This document shows positions 1 to 11,091 of a DNA stretch of 64,000 nucleotides, one piece after another. Positions within the stretch are counted from its first letter, which is position 1; every line of letters begins with the position of its first letter. Source of the stretch: Aquilaria yunnanensis (lineage: Eukaryota > Streptophyta > Magnoliopsida > Malvales > Thymelaeaceae); NCBI GenBank assembly GCA_039654915.1, contig CM077594.1, positions 101,942,893 to 102,006,892 of the forward strand. The letters run 5' to 3'. The position numbers and the translations under genes are program-made. The notes under the pieces were generated by a model that ran no database searches, had not been told where the DNA came from, and saw only the letters and a program-made list of their open reading frames with translations.

Positions 1-1
1 C

Positions 2-3000
2 AAAGAGGTTAGAAGCAGTGTCCGTTATGCCAAAACAGCTCGAGAAATATGGGCGGATCTTGAAGAAAGGTTCGGAAAAGAGAGCGCACCCAGAGCCTAC
101 GAGCTGAGGCATGCGATAGCATTGTTGAGGCAAGAGAAGTTGTCTGTGTCATCCTACTACACAAAACTCAAAGGCCTATGGGATGAGATACAGTCAATTT
201 CAGCATGGCCAAAATGCACATGCAACGGTTGCACTTGTGATGTGCAAAAACGATTGATTGAAATGAGAGAGAGGGATCAACTATATGATTTCCTCATGGG
301 TTTGGATGACGCATATGGGATCGTTAAGACACAGATCCTTACCGCCAAGCCAACACCTAGCCTCGGTAATGCTTATCACTTGGTGGCCGAGGATGAGCAG
401 CAGAGGAGCATATCAACGACGCACAAGGCAGCATCTGAAGTAGCGGCATTTCAAACCCATGGTACTCGAAAGAATGGAGGAGAACCGAAGACAGAAAAGA
501 GGGACAAGCCCAGATGCGAGCACTGTCACAAGCTGGGGCACACCGAGGAAGAGTGCTTCGAAATAATTGGTTACCCACCAGGATGGAATAAGGGGAAACG
601 TGACAAGAAACCAGGATCATGGACAGACAAAAGACCTGGACCAAAGGCGGCTCAAGTCAGCCCAGATGATAGTCCTATCCCGGGACTGACGCAAGCACAA
701 TATGATCGATTGATCCAATATTTAGGACGTGAGGGGGAGACGCGAAAGCCAACCGAACAGAATGCACCAACGGTGAATATGGCTGGTAAGCTTGATTTTA
801 CACAGCCTTGGATAATCGATTCAGGAGCAACCGAACATATCATATGCGATGGCAAGCTTCTTGACAAAAGAATGAAAGAGGCAAAGCATGAGACCGTGAA
901 AATACCCAATGGAGAAAGCGTACCAGTGAAAGGCATGGGAAGGCTGAGCTTGCCGAATGGAATGCAAATTCAGCATGTGTTGAACATTCCAGACTTTAAA
1001 TGCAATCTTCTCTCTGTCAGTAGATTGACGAAAGAATTTAATTGTGCATTAACTTTCGTTGCGGATTTTTGTGTGATGCAGGACTTACCTTCGAGGAACC
1101 TGATTGGAGTGGGTAGGAATCGTGATGGCTTGTATCTCCTCGAGCCAATGCGACATGGAGGGGTGGCAATGGCAGTCAGCGGAGCAAACAAGTCAGATTT
1201 GTGGCATCGAAGGTTGGGACATGCATCAAATGCGAAAGTTAAGTTGATTCAATCACATTCGAGCATAGTGAGAGGGGGAGACACCACTCATTGTGATTCA
1301 TGTATGCGTGCTAAACAAACTAGACTGCCCTTTTCAGAAAGTTCAATAAAGACGAATGCAAGTTTTGATTTGATTCACTGCGATATTTGGGGAGGCTATA
1401 AAACACCATCTCTATCAGGTGCACGTTACTTTCTCACGATAGTTGATGACTATAGTAGAGGAGTTTGGGTGTACTTAATGAAATATAAATCAGACGTGAG
1501 TTATTACCTGCCTTTGTTTCTAAATATGATCGAAACTCAGTTTGGAAAACGAGTTAAGCAAATTAGAACAGACAATGGTGCCGAGTTCCAGTCAAATAAA
1601 ATGATAGAACACTACAAGGATCGAGGGATAGTCTTGCAAACCACATGTGTCTATACCCCTCAACAGAACGGTGTAGTTGAGAGGAAGCATAGATACATTC
1701 TTGAGATATCACGAGCATTAAGGTTCCATGCAGGTCTACCTGTGGAGTTCTGGGGGGAATGCGTGCTCACTGCCGTGCACATCATAAACAGACTACCTTC
1801 AAGGGCAATAGGAAACAAGACTCCATACGAGGTAATTCTAAAGGGAAAACCAATGTATGACCACCTAAGGGTGTTCGGATGCTTGGCGTACATGCACAAA
1901 CAAAGGGCAGGAGACAAGTTCGGTGAAAGGGGCAGACCATGCATCTTCCTCGGATATCCAAATGAGAAAAAGGGGTATCGAGTTTACGACATCGAAGCAA
2001 AGAGACTGTATACTTCACGGGATGTAATCTTCTTCGAAGACAAATTCCCATGCTTACAGAACCGCGAAGATGTATGGGAACAACAGGAGCAACAGAGAGT
2101 CTATCATGACTGGAACCAGGGGTGCAAACCAGTGCAGGATGACAAAGAACAAACGCACAGACCAGGAGGAAATAATCACAATAATGAGGTTGGAGAAACC
2201 TCTAGTTTTGAGGCGAGCTCAGAACATCAAGTTGAAACAGCAAACATAGAGTTAACGATGGAAGGAAACCAGGATGGAGTACAAGACAATGGCGTCGAGC
2301 AAGTTGAGGCTCGACGCAGCGAAAGAGAGAGGCAACAACCGAAGCATTTAAAGGAATACGAGGTACACTTGCCACCCTCCATTGTCCACTCACGATCTAC
2401 TCCTCCATCAGGTAACTCGGTAGTATATCCTTTGTCACACTATGTCTCATATGATGGTTTTTCGCATTCACACAAAGCCTTCCTGGCGGCCATCACATCC
2501 CATGATGAGCCAAAGAATTTCTTTCAGGCTTCACGACATGAACATTGGAGGGAAGCTATGAGAAAAGAGATCGAAGCTCTGGAGAAGAATGAAACGTGGA
2601 CATTAGAGCCATTACCACCGGGAAAGCATGTTGTGGACTCTAAATGGGTCTATAAGATCAAATATAGGCCTAATGGGGAAGTGGAGCGATACAAGGCGCG
2701 ATTGGTGGCAAGAGGGTTCACACAAGTTGAGGGAATTGATTTCCACGAAACCTTTGCACCTGTCGCTAAACTTGTCACGGTGAGATGTTTGCTCGCTGTG
2801 GCAGCAAAGAAGAACTGGGAAATCCATCAGCTCGACGTGAATAATGCTTTCCTCCATGGAGATCTAGAAGAAGACGTATACATGAGTATTCCTCAAGGAT
2901 TCGTAAAGGAGGGAGAAACTCGAGTGTGCAAGTTAAAGAAGTCCTTGTATGGGCTACGACAGGCCGCAAGAAACTGGTATCGCAATTTCACAGATGCATT

Positions 3001-4042
3001 GATCAAGATAGGTTTTCACCAGTCAAAGGCAGATCACTCAATGTTCACATACAACAGGGAAGAAAGATTTATTGTGGCATTAATCTATGTCGATGATGTC
3101 ATAATAACCGGGAACCATAGCGAGAAGATACAAGAAGTAAAGCAATATTTGGATGCAAAATTCAGCATCAAAGACCTGGGTCCATTACAGTATTTCTTGG
3201 GCATTGAAGTATCAAGAACGCCACAAGGAATTGCGCTCAGTCAACGTAAGTATGCGCTGGATATACTAAAGGAATCAGGTATGCAAGGGTGTCGACCGAG
3301 CTCGTTTCCTATGGAACAGAATGCTAAGTTACAGGCAAACTGCAGCGAACCAGGTATCAACATTTCACGATACAGAAGACTTGTGGGACGCCTGCTGTAT
3401 CTAACAATAACAAGGCCAGACATAACATTCGCCGTCAACATACTCAGCCAGTTTGTTGCAGCACCAAAACGTGCTCATATGGATGCTGCTGAACGAGTTT
3501 TGCGATACCTCAAGACAGCACCAGGGCAAGGAATAATGCTGACAGCAGCAGGAGGCTTAGACCTGGAAGCATACAGTGATGCGGACTGGGGTGGATGTCA
3601 AATGACGAGGAGATCTTGTACGGGATACTTCATCACATTAGGAGGCTCCCCAATTTCTTGGAAGACAAAGAAACAAACCGTGGTAGCAAAGTCTTCAGCA
3701 GAAGCTGAGTATAGGGCAATGGCAGTAACGGTAAGCGAGATTCTATGGTTAAGATGGTTGCTAGCTGAACTACAAGCACCTCAAGTTGAGGCAACGACGC
3801 TGTTTTGTGACAACCAAGCAGCACTACATATTGCTATGAATCCTGTGTTCCATGAAAGAACAAAGCATGTTGAAATGGATTGCTACTTTGTCCGAGAAAG
3901 AGTTCAATCCAATGAGATCTTGCCTAAGAAGGTTTGGACTAGTGAGCAGCTGGCGGATTTGTTCACCAAGGCACTAGGAAAGGACAGATTCAAGTTGTTG
4001 GTGTCCAAGTTGGGCATTGTGAACTTACATGCACCAACTTGA
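2..4042 (+). CDS. Ty1/copia retrotransposon gag-pol polyprotein (5' end outside window)
   Basis: This is the polyprotein that lets a copia element copy itself through RNA and insert the cDNA. The frame is open from base 2, so gag starts upstream of the window. Domains in order: a gag region with a retrotransposon-gag motif ending near 300; a CX2CX4HX4C zinc knuckle at 515-556; the aspartic protease motif DSGA at 818-829; the GAG-pre-integrase His/Cys site (LWHRRLGH near 1200, then CDSC near 1305); an integrase core with its Asp near 1382, Asp (TDNGAEF) at 1571 and Glu (VVERKHR) at 1679; reverse transcriptase with YVDD at 3086-3097; and RNase H with DADWGG near 3585 and AEAEYRAMA near 3703. 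The order integrase before reverse transcriptase defines Ty1/copia rather than gypsy. There is no stop or frameshift in about 1,346 codons, so the copy could be young. A polypurine tract and LTR follow directly. Confidence 0.97.
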   Translation, partial: KEVRSSVRYAKTAREIWADLEERFGKESAPRAYELRHAIALLRQEKLSVSSYYTKLKGLWDEIQSISAWPKCTCNGCTCDVQKRLIEMRERDQLYDFLMGLDDAYGIVKTQILTAKPTPSLGNAYHLVAEDEQQRSISTTHKAASEVAAFQTHGTRKNGGEPKTEKRDKPRCEHCHKLGHTEEECFEIIGYPPGWNKGKRDKKPGSWTDKRPGPKAAQVSPDDSPIPGLTQAQYDRLIQYLGREGETRKPTEQNAPTVNMAGKLDFTQPWIIDSGATEHIICDGKLLDKRMKEAKHETVKIPNGESVPVKGMGRLSLPNGMQIQHVLNIPDFKCNLLSVSRLTKEFNCALTFVADFCVMQDLPSRNLIGVGRNRDGLYLLEPMRHGGVAMAVSGANKSDLWHRRLGHASNAKVKLIQSHSSIVRGGDTTHCDSCMRAKQTRLPFSESSIKTNASFDLIHCDIWGGYKTPSLSGARYFLTIVDDYSRGVWVYLMKYKSDVSYYLPLFLNMIETQFGKRVKQIRTDNGAEFQSNKMIEHYKDRGIVLQTTCVYTPQQNGVVERKHRYILEISRALRFHAGLPVEFWGECVLTAVHIINRLPSRAIGNKTPYEVILKGKPMYDHLRVFGCLAYMHKQRAGDKFGERGRPCIFLGYPNEKKGYRVYDIEAKRLYTSRDVIFFEDKFPCLQNREDVWEQQEQQRVYHDWNQGCKPVQDDKEQTHRPGGNNHNNEVGETSSFEASSEHQVETANIELTMEGNQDGVQDNGVEQVEARRSERERQQPKHLKEYEVHLPPSIVHSRSTPPSGNSVVYPLSHYVSYDGFSHSHKAFLAAITSHDEPKNFFQASRHEHWREAMRKEIEALEKNETWTLEPLPPGKHVVDSKWVYKIKYRPNGEVERYKARLVARGFTQVEGIDFHETFAPVAKLVTVRCLLAVAAKKNWEIHQLDVNNAFLHGDLEEDVYMSIPQGFVKEGETRVCKLKKSLYGLRQAARNWYRNFTDALIKIGFHQSKADHSMFTYNREERFIVALIYVDDVIITGNHSEKIQEVKQYLDAKFSIKDLGPLQYFLGIEVSRTPQGIALSQRKYALDILKESGMQGCRPSSFPMEQNAKLQANCSEPGINISRYRRLVGRLLYLTITRPDITFAVNILSQFVAAPKRAHMDAAERVLRYLKTAPGQGIMLTAAGGLDLEAYSDADWGGCQMTRRSCTGYFITLGGSPISWKTKKQTVVAKSSAEAEYRAMAVTVSEILWLRWLLAELQAPQVEATTLFCDNQAALHIAMNPVFHERTKHVEMDCYFVRERVQSNEILPKKVWTSEQLADLFTKALGKDRFKLLVSKLGIVNLHAPT

Positions 4043-4049
4043 GGGGGAG
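4041..4049 (+). other. Polypurine tract of the copia element
   Basis: GAGGGGGAG overlaps the gag-pol stop codon region and sits immediately before the 3' LTR. In copia elements this is the primer site for plus-strand cDNA synthesis. Confidence 0.85.
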
Positions 4050-4233
4050 TGAAGGAATAAAAGATTAAGATAAGGATAAGAGCAGTAGGTAGATTTGATT
4101 TATATGTACATATGTAGGCTTTATCTTTAGCATTATAGCATTATCTGTAATCTTTCTATACCTGTATAAGTGCTGCGTTTAATGAATGAAAGAACAAGCT
4201 GTTTTGTTCTCAATCCAAAACAGAAATTCTACA
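4050..4233 (+). repeat. 3' LTR of the copia element (short, about 184 bp)
   Basis: The LTR starts with TGAAGGAATAAAAG right after the polypurine tract and most plausibly ends at TTCTACA, giving the usual TG...CA ends. It contains a TATA-like stretch (TTTATATGTA near 4100) and ends in a T/A-rich stretch that could hold the polyadenylation site. Its partner 5' LTR lies outside the window, so the exact right border and the target duplication cannot be tested. At 184 bp it is short for a copia LTR, but such lengths occur. Confidence 0.75.
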
Positions 4234-4237
4234 GGAG

Positions 4238-4498
4238 ATGCCGGAGCCGTATGTTTTCAAGGCAAAAAATTCGAGGGCTCCGCACCCTGATTCCTCCCTG
4301 GACTCTTCACCGCCACATCTCTTCGCCGCAGAATTGATCTACTTAACCAATAGAATCACCACAAATGGAAAGGGCCAACGTCGATTAGACAGATTTGCCA
4401 AACTGGAATTGTTCGAGGAACTGTTCTCAGAATCATTCGCTAGTCGTTTGGAAGTCGAGATTTGCTGTGGTGGCAAAGGAGGAGTTGAGAATGCATGA
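4238..4498 (+). other. 86-codon frame next to the LTR, possible host gene remnant
   Basis: An ATG-started frame begins five bases after the inferred LTR end. It reads as non-repetitive protein, with a Ser/Pro-rich beginning, a basic middle (KGQRRLDRFAKLELFEEL) and a Glu-rich amphipathic stretch. I do not recognise the family. It could be the edge of a host gene that the retrotransposon landed in or beside, or chance. No splice continuation was convincing. Confidence 0.25.
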
Positions 4499-6763
4499 GG
4501 TGGCCGGCAATAGCGCAGACACCACCGTTGGTGATGATGGAGGGACTACTACCGGAGCTCGAAGATGAGCGAATTTTGGTTTCCGAAGCCTCACTTCTGG
4601 TTCTAAATTTTTGAATTTGGTGGGAATGGGTTTAAAGCCTGATTGGTTTTGAGCTTTTGTACCGTCTCTAATGGCAAGATGGTGCTTTAATTATTAGATT
4701 TCAAAGTTTTAGGATTTTTTTGGTAAAATGAAAAAGTATTCAGGGTTTAAAGCTTGCTTTTTCCTCTTACAAATTCTATATACATTTTTCCATCCAAAAG
4801 ATGATCAAAATGAAATATTGTATCAATGTTAGGGACATGTTACAAGTAAAATAAAGATTGGAGTTATAACAGAAATAATAATTAAGGGTTAGAGATAACA
4901 TGTGTAATTAACCTCTCATAAGCCAGACTGAGGACTGTTTATTTACAATTTGATGAGTATTATTTTTTTCTTTTATAGTCGGAAGAGTGTTACAAAGTAT
5001 ATATTTAATGTAAGAGGAGCTACTAGGAGAGTTAGAGGGTGCGTTGTCTATCTCACAAAACCTGGAAGCATTAAGAGGCGTTTGACAACTTGTAGGCTAA
5101 TTTTTGTGTGGGATCATTGCTCTTGTGACTCGAACCCAAACTTTGATTGGGTAGTATTTTACCTTCATCTTGAGTTGGGTAGACGAAAACAATTTCACGG
5201 AGCAATAATGCTTCAAGGAGAAATTTTTATTCTGCTTTGGTTTGTTTGTTTTTTTTTTAAAAAAAGGTAAACAAATCAAAATATGAGGGTTGGCGAAAGA
5301 ATGTCGACATTTCAAAGACGAGTTCAGAAGAAAGGGGGGTAAGGACGGTTTAACGTAAGCTGCGTAGAGCTTTGGATGAACCCATCATGTCCTCATCTTC
5401 ATCTCCTTGTCTGATGATGCTTCCTGCTGCTGTTGATTATACGCAATTACGTTATTGCCCATGTGTGTGTACAAGTATTTTTTTTTTTTTGGAAATAAGT
5501 AACTGGAATGCACTATATTGAGTCCCAAATTCATTCACACATTTATCTTTTATCTAACTTAATAAGATTCTATTCCTTTGCATCAATATATGATGTTTTA
5601 ATTTTGAGTTTTATAGAATAATTTATTCATATCATGTTCGTGCATTATATTTTATACAACTTTTTTTGTCAAGGTAAAAAGAAATAAAAAAACGAGCGTG
5701 TCTGATGAAATTTTACAATATTTTGATACGTCCTAATAGTGAATAATATGACAATAAATTTTGAACAAAGATGTATTTATGATGGTTCGTTTTTTGTACG
5801 ATAAAAAATAAAGATAGCACTTTTGAATTAGATAATTTTATTATTACAATAAAATAAGTTACATGACGATCTTTTCTTCTTCTTTTGTATCTTCTAGTGC
5901 GATAACTTCAAAATAGATGGAATATTAAACTTAAAAATGATATTAATTTTTTCACAAAAAGAATAAATAGGAATTAAAGCAAAAAAAGATTTTAAACTAA
6001 ACTCTCTCTCCCAAACCAAATTCTCTATCGCCTCCCTCACTATCATTCGTCATTTTTGCCAGATTCAGATTTCAGTATGCATCTGGCTTGTTTTGTTTAT
6101 TTTTTTTATTATTTGATTGATCTTAAATTACATTATCTATCAAATTTTATGGTGAATGCATTCTTTTGAATAGATCTTCAATTGAAGGTGGCTAATGATA
6201 AATCTAATTTTTCTTTTGGATTCATTGGAATCTCAACCTTACTGGAGTATTATGAAGTTTGACAATAGATGTGGAGGTAATTGTATAAAACAACGTCATT
6301 CTTTATTTTTGTAGGTCTTATTAGTTATCTTTTTATTTTCATAGATAGTCTTATTCATGCTTTTAATGTCTTGTTTGTTCCAGTATTACTTAGTTATTAT
6401 CATTGTGCCCTAAGTTTTGTTCCAATTATTTGTGAATTCTATACCTCAAATTTATTCTGACTTATTTGGAAGGTTTTGCTTGGTCAGATTCTCTTCCTTT
6501 CATTTGGTAACACAGTAATGAGTAACATTTTGTGACCAGTTTTATGTTCCTATTATTGTTTAGAGTTTTATGTTATTGTTGAGTTGTAAGATCTCGTTTG
6601 GTTCACTTTTAATTAGAATGGGACATTTTTTGTTAGAACAAAAAAAGCAAAAAAGATTTTTAAACAAAGCATAGCTAAAAACACCGAGCATGTATATACT
6701 TGAGGGGCAGTATGGTAACTTCAACGGGGCAAAGTCAATGAAAACAGAAACAGCAGAAAGTTT
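4499..6763. other. Intergenic, AT-rich; no supported gene
   Basis: Only short frames occur. A 106-codon plus-strand frame at 4950-5270 has no recognisable domain and ends in an A/T run. There are homopolymer T runs near 5480 and 6100 but no clear inverted-repeat element. Confidence 0.6.
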
Positions 6764-7027
6764 ATGAAACTTGGGGGCATCGGAATGAATCGGAATAGAA
6801 ATACCAGCAGATTAAATCATACAGTAATGGATATGGTGGGTGGAATGGAGCGGGCAGTATGGATGGTGAAGAGGGTGATCCTAAGGAAAAGCATAATCGT
6901 CTACAGGGAGCTGTCCTGTTTCTTCCTGGACCTGCTCTCCCTTCTCATGTCGGCGGTTCGCTACTCCACCTGGCTCCTCCGCCACCGGGCTTCCCCCGCA
7001 TTTCCCTACTTCCCCACCTCCTCCATG
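6764..7027 (+). CDS. Small hypothetical protein, possibly membrane-associated (weak)
   Basis: A frame starting at 6764 runs to a stop at about 7046. Its second half is hydrophobic and basic (ELSCFFLDLLSLLMSAV, then WLLRHRASPAFPYFP), as in small membrane-associated plant proteins. The local base composition is more GC-rich (6830-7030) than the flanks, which fits an exon. I do not recognise a family, there is an overlapping open frame, and no splice partner was found. It may be one exon of a gene, a captured fragment, or chance. Confidence 0.25.
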
Positions 7028-7299
7028 GCTCCTCGACATGATCGCTAGCTACCTGGACTATGTCTTATCTACTCAAGAAAAGTACGCAGCTCCATCTCCA
7101 CCGGCAATCCACTTTTGGTTGTTCGGTTGTTGTGTTCAGGTTTTTCTTTCGAATTCGATTAATTACCATTGGTTTCTTGTTAATTCGACTCGTTATTGAT
7201 TCGATATGTTTCAAGAATTTCGATTTTTCTGTTCTTGTTTAGGATCTGGAAATTGCTGATTTTATATTGAACTGTGATCCATACGTGTCTTTATTTGAA

Positions 7300-7888
7300 G
7301 AAATAACAATATGAGCTTCTCTAGCTGTTCACACACAAATCAAGCTAATACTAATAGTTCTGGAGCATCAACGCAAGCAGTCGATGCTTGAGTAGTTGAT
7401 GCTTAAGACATTAAGGTGGGGGTTGGGGTTCAAACTCTAGTTCCACCAAATTTTTTATATTAATTATGCTGGTTTAATCATTTTTCAGATCCTGCAAAAA
7501 TATGCACTTTTTTTTTCAAAGCTATAAAATATACCATACCCTTATATTTATAAGGATCTTTTGATTACTAAAAATGGAAAAAAAAAAAACAAAACAAAAC
7601 AAAACAAATCAAGCTAATCTCAGCAACTTAAATACCAAGCCAACCATCGAGATCCAACTTCGTCGCTTCGTTGTCTTAGCATTTTATGAATAGCAAAATA
7701 TTAGATTTAAGTGCCCGAATTTGCTGCCTATGAAGATTCAACGCTCTTAGCTTCTTGAATTCTCAAAGGTTCTTTTTTTCTCATGGTGATTACTGGATTC
7801 CAATAATGAATAAGAAGCTAAATACAATGCTGTGAAACAAACGAGTATCTTGAGCCAGCCTTTAAGCTTGTACTATATATCTGCAAGG
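7300..7888. other. Intergenic; possible decayed tRNA-type SINE near 7370-7450
   Basis: A segment near 7420 carries GGTTCAAACTC, which resembles a tRNA B box, followed by a T/A-rich tail, but the A box is poor. The remainder shows no gene. An A-rich (AAAAC)n run sits near 7575-7605. Confidence 0.25.
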
Positions 7889-7897
7889 TTTATTATA

Positions 7898-9083
7898 GGC
7901 CAAAGGGCGCTATTGACTCCCAAGCTTGTATAAAACAGACGAGTTAGTCCCTTAACTTAAACTCAGTGAACAGAAGCCCCCTAACTTGCAATAATTGTGC
8001 GACTTAGTCCATTTTAGATGGAAGACGCTCGCGTGCCTTGTCCTCCATGATGGAATTGAATGAAAGCAGCAACCAAGTCTCTGCTTAGTGGGGAGAGAGA
8101 GAGAGGGGGTAGGAAGAAAAATGTAAAATTACATTAACTACCTTCAGGAACAATATTAAGTAATTTTTAAATGTATATATATATAATTTGTTGAATAATT
8201 TCATTAATTTAAGAAAATAAGTAAAATAAAATAAAAATGAATAATTAAAATTATTTTTTGTAAATATATTAAAGTTAAATTAAATTTTCATTTTTTATTT
8301 TTTAAGTATGTTGTATATAAAAAACTAACATTCAATTTATTTTAACTTAAGTCAAATTAATTCAACTTGACTTATTTTTATTTATACATTTTTTTTCCTG
8401 GACCCAATTTTATTTAAAAGGTAATATTATATGAGTGTAATGATCTATTATGTAGCTAATATCATGTAGGTGTAATGGAACCAATTCCATTAATTGCATT
8501 AATAATCTATTGAAAGTACAACTTTTATGATATTAAATTTTTATAAATTTTTTTTATAGGCACTAGAAACTAAAAAATTATAAAAATTTAATAAAATTAT
8601 AAAATTTTTAGTTTCAATTGATTATTACAACTATATAATATTAACTTTCAAATGAATTTATTTTCAAGTAAAAATATGTTAAATACAAATAAGTTATTTT
8701 GGATTAAATTGAATTAAATTAAAACGATACATATGTATGAACCCCATAGAAAAAAAAATTCTAAATCCGTTACTGGGAAAAATATTGATGGAGCTAAACA
8801 TATAAATGGCACATAGGATCATCTTTGCAAAATAAAAATAGTATGATAATAGTATAAACAAGGCAAAAGTTGTGGATAATCAACTGGTGCAGACCGCTAT
8901 TAAAGCATGAAGCCTTCAGGCTGACTTCGTCTGTCTCGTGAAGCACAAGCGTGCGCCTTCCAATTAAAATAGACTAAGTCGCGCTATTATTGCAAATCTA
9001 GGGGCTTCTCTTCATTGAGTCTGAGTTAAGGGATTAACTCGTCCATTTCGTACAAGTTTGGGGGACAACAGCGCACTTTGACC
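7898..9083. mobile_element. Non-autonomous Mutator-like element with about 150-bp terminal inverted repeats
   Basis: The left end (7898 to about 8050, starting GGCCAAAG) and the right end (about 8930 to 9083, ending CTTTGACC) are diverged inverted copies. Both carry landmarks such as GACGAGTTA, AATCCCTTAAC or its variant, GCGACTTAGTC and TGCAATAAT. The flanks are TTTATTATA (7889-7897) and TTTATTTTA (9084-9092), an 8/9 match that fits the 9-bp target duplication of the Mutator superfamily. The interior is AT-rich, encodes no transposase and holds a second palindromic MITE (8331-8725). Confidence 0.8.
8331..8725. mobile_element. Palindromic AT-rich MITE inside the 7898-9083 element (copy A)
   Basis: The two halves are inverted: the left arm from TTCAATTTATTTTAAC and the right arm ending TTGAATTAAATTAAAA. 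Both contain ACTTTYAAATGAATTT-type and TAATATTAAC-type blocks in opposite orientation. The same sequence recurs at 49749-50089. There are no coding frames. The exact ends are uncertain. Confidence 0.6.
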
Positions 9084-9092
9084 TTTATTTTA

Positions 9093-10068
9093 TTTTCGTG
9101 GTGGCCTTAATAGCATACTTAATTAATCTACGAGAAAGGATAGGAAGGAAAGGCCCAAACCCGAAGTTTACCAGAAATTGATGACTTGAATCTTGGCCCA
9201 CTTTATGCCCTATATGTATCTCGTATGTTCCAAGCAAGCAATCCATCCAAACTCTTTCGAAAGGCAGGTTGGCCTCATGACAGACGCTGGCTCTTCGAGG
9301 AAATGAAAGAAACAAGCTTCAGAGCTCTTCAACTATTATTACTCGAGTATAAGCTTAATCTTCTCAGTGATGTTAATCAATGTACTTCGAATCTTTCCTT
9401 TTCTATTCATGTTAGCTTTGTGCTCAAATTAAAGGTTATTACTTCAACAAGCCTCAAGCAGATCCAGCAGTAAGTTGTTGAGCTCGCCTCCAAAATCACC
9501 CTAAATTTTGTTGTCGAATGCCAACAATCTGGGGGGACCAAAGGTGTTCCTGTTGAGAGGGTAAACTCTGGGGTTGTTTTTCAGGTACAACATTTCTTCG
9601 TGCCTTTATATGTCGATCAATCATTCAACTTAGCAACTCGCAAGTTGGCAATTACCCAGTTGACATCGTCAAAGACTCGTGTGCCCTATCTGTGAAACCT
9701 CAGCTACAAGATGAACCCGATCTTGGTCCCTTAGCGTGACAAGATCATTGTCCTGGTCAGGAGCCTCCTCTCCTATGCGAGGTCGAAGATGGTGGCAAAA
9801 TCCTTGAAGGTCCTCCATTCAGAAAACGGTGCGATGCATTTGCTTTGCCACTGCAACAAATTGCATAGAAATCAAGAGATCCAAGGAAGCCGACGTCACG
9901 TAGCTGGGGAGAAAGGAGGTTTCATACAACAAGGGACTAAGTCGCTCAATATTTTAAAGTTAAGGGACTAAGTTAGTCAAAATTAAAACACTAATTTACT
10001 TGAGTCAGCAAAGTTGAGGGACACATTGTGGCGTTTCAACAATGGTGCATGGTTGTTTGGAGTCTTTG
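9093..10068. other. Intergenic, with an unpaired MULE-like terminus at about 9900-10040
   Basis: No recognised gene. Short frames at 9186-9473 and 9789-9971 have no family signal. The segment 9900-10040 reads, on the minus strand, like a MULE end of the 7898 family (GCGACTTAGTCCCTT, then TTAGTCCCTTAAC-like blocks). Its opposite end was not found, so it is probably a truncated or nested element. Confidence 0.45.
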
Positions 10069-10077
10069 GACATACAA

Positions 10078-10533
10078 GGGGAGAATGTTATTTGTAATCC
10101 TAAAACTTATTTTACTTTTTTTGTTTGAGTCCTAAATATGTTAACTGTTCTAAAGCAATCCTAAAACTTCGCCAGTGTATTAACACTTAGTCCTAAAGGA
10201 GAATTACTGGACAGGAATATAATTTATACAGACAAAAAACAGATAATTTAAATGGTCCATTAGCCACCAAAATATTGTTACATAATTTGAATTTACTGAA
10301 AAATAGTTGATGTATTGTTTAAATTGTAATTTTTTTAAAAAAAACTGATTTTAAATAAATGATTAGCTTTAGTACTAAATATTCACACAATTGATAATTT
10401 TAGCACTCATGTAGAAAAGTAAAAAGTTTAAGAAACAGTTGCAAAACTTTAGGACTAATTTAGAGAAGTAAAAAGTTTTAGCCCTGAAATAGAAAAATGA
10501 ACACAGTTGTAGGACCAAAATTGCCTTTTTCCC
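10078..10533. mobile_element. Short inverted-repeat MITE, Mutator-like
   Basis: The ends are inverted: GGGGAGAATG...TAATCCTAAAAC on the left and GTAGGACCAAAATTGCC...TTTCCC on the right. The flanks GACATACAA (10069-10077) and GACATATCA (10534-10542) match at 7 of 9 positions, as expected for a 9-bp target duplication. Internal blocks repeat the 'TAGTCCTAAA' type motif. No coding capacity. Confidence 0.65.
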
Positions 10534-11091
10534 GACATATCAGTTTGCTAAAAGTTGTTTCACACCAAGCCTGCAGATTTGCTTGTAGCCCATACGTTGA
10601 GAGAGAACCAGCGCTTCATCCAAATCCTTAATCAACTCTTGTTTATCACTAAACCGATGTTCTAAAGGCACGCATAAACACATAAACACAAACGGATTAA
10701 ATGATAATTTCTGCAGTTAATGGGTACTCATGCACCGAGGAGGAGACAAGAAGTTGTTGGCTCGTTCAACTTGGTTTGCTAATAAGCCAAGAGAAACACA
10801 CACAAACCCTATACACATGGACAGCAACATATCTGGGGAGCAAGAAATAGGCCAATACCAAAAAATAATATTTCTGCAGCAAATGAGATTGAGCGAAAGA
10901 CAACAAGATGTTGGCTCATCGTTCTCTTTGCTATAGTGCTGCCAAGTTTGCCTCTCATTCAAGCAGGGACCTACACACATTTATAATTATTGCACACATG
11001 AGGGTGATAATAATAACAGTACAGCAGAATGTAAGTAGTTATATCACTCTGAATCATAAACACGCTATTTTCCAGATTTACATCACAAGCT

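Noticed and set aside
357..3824. Many minus-strand open frames across the first 4 kb
   Set aside because: They are antisense shadows of the copia gag-pol frame, with no domain signal of their own.
7370..7450. tRNA gene
   Set aside because: A B-box-like GGTTCAAAC is present but no cloverleaf or proper A box can be drawn; at most a decayed SINE.
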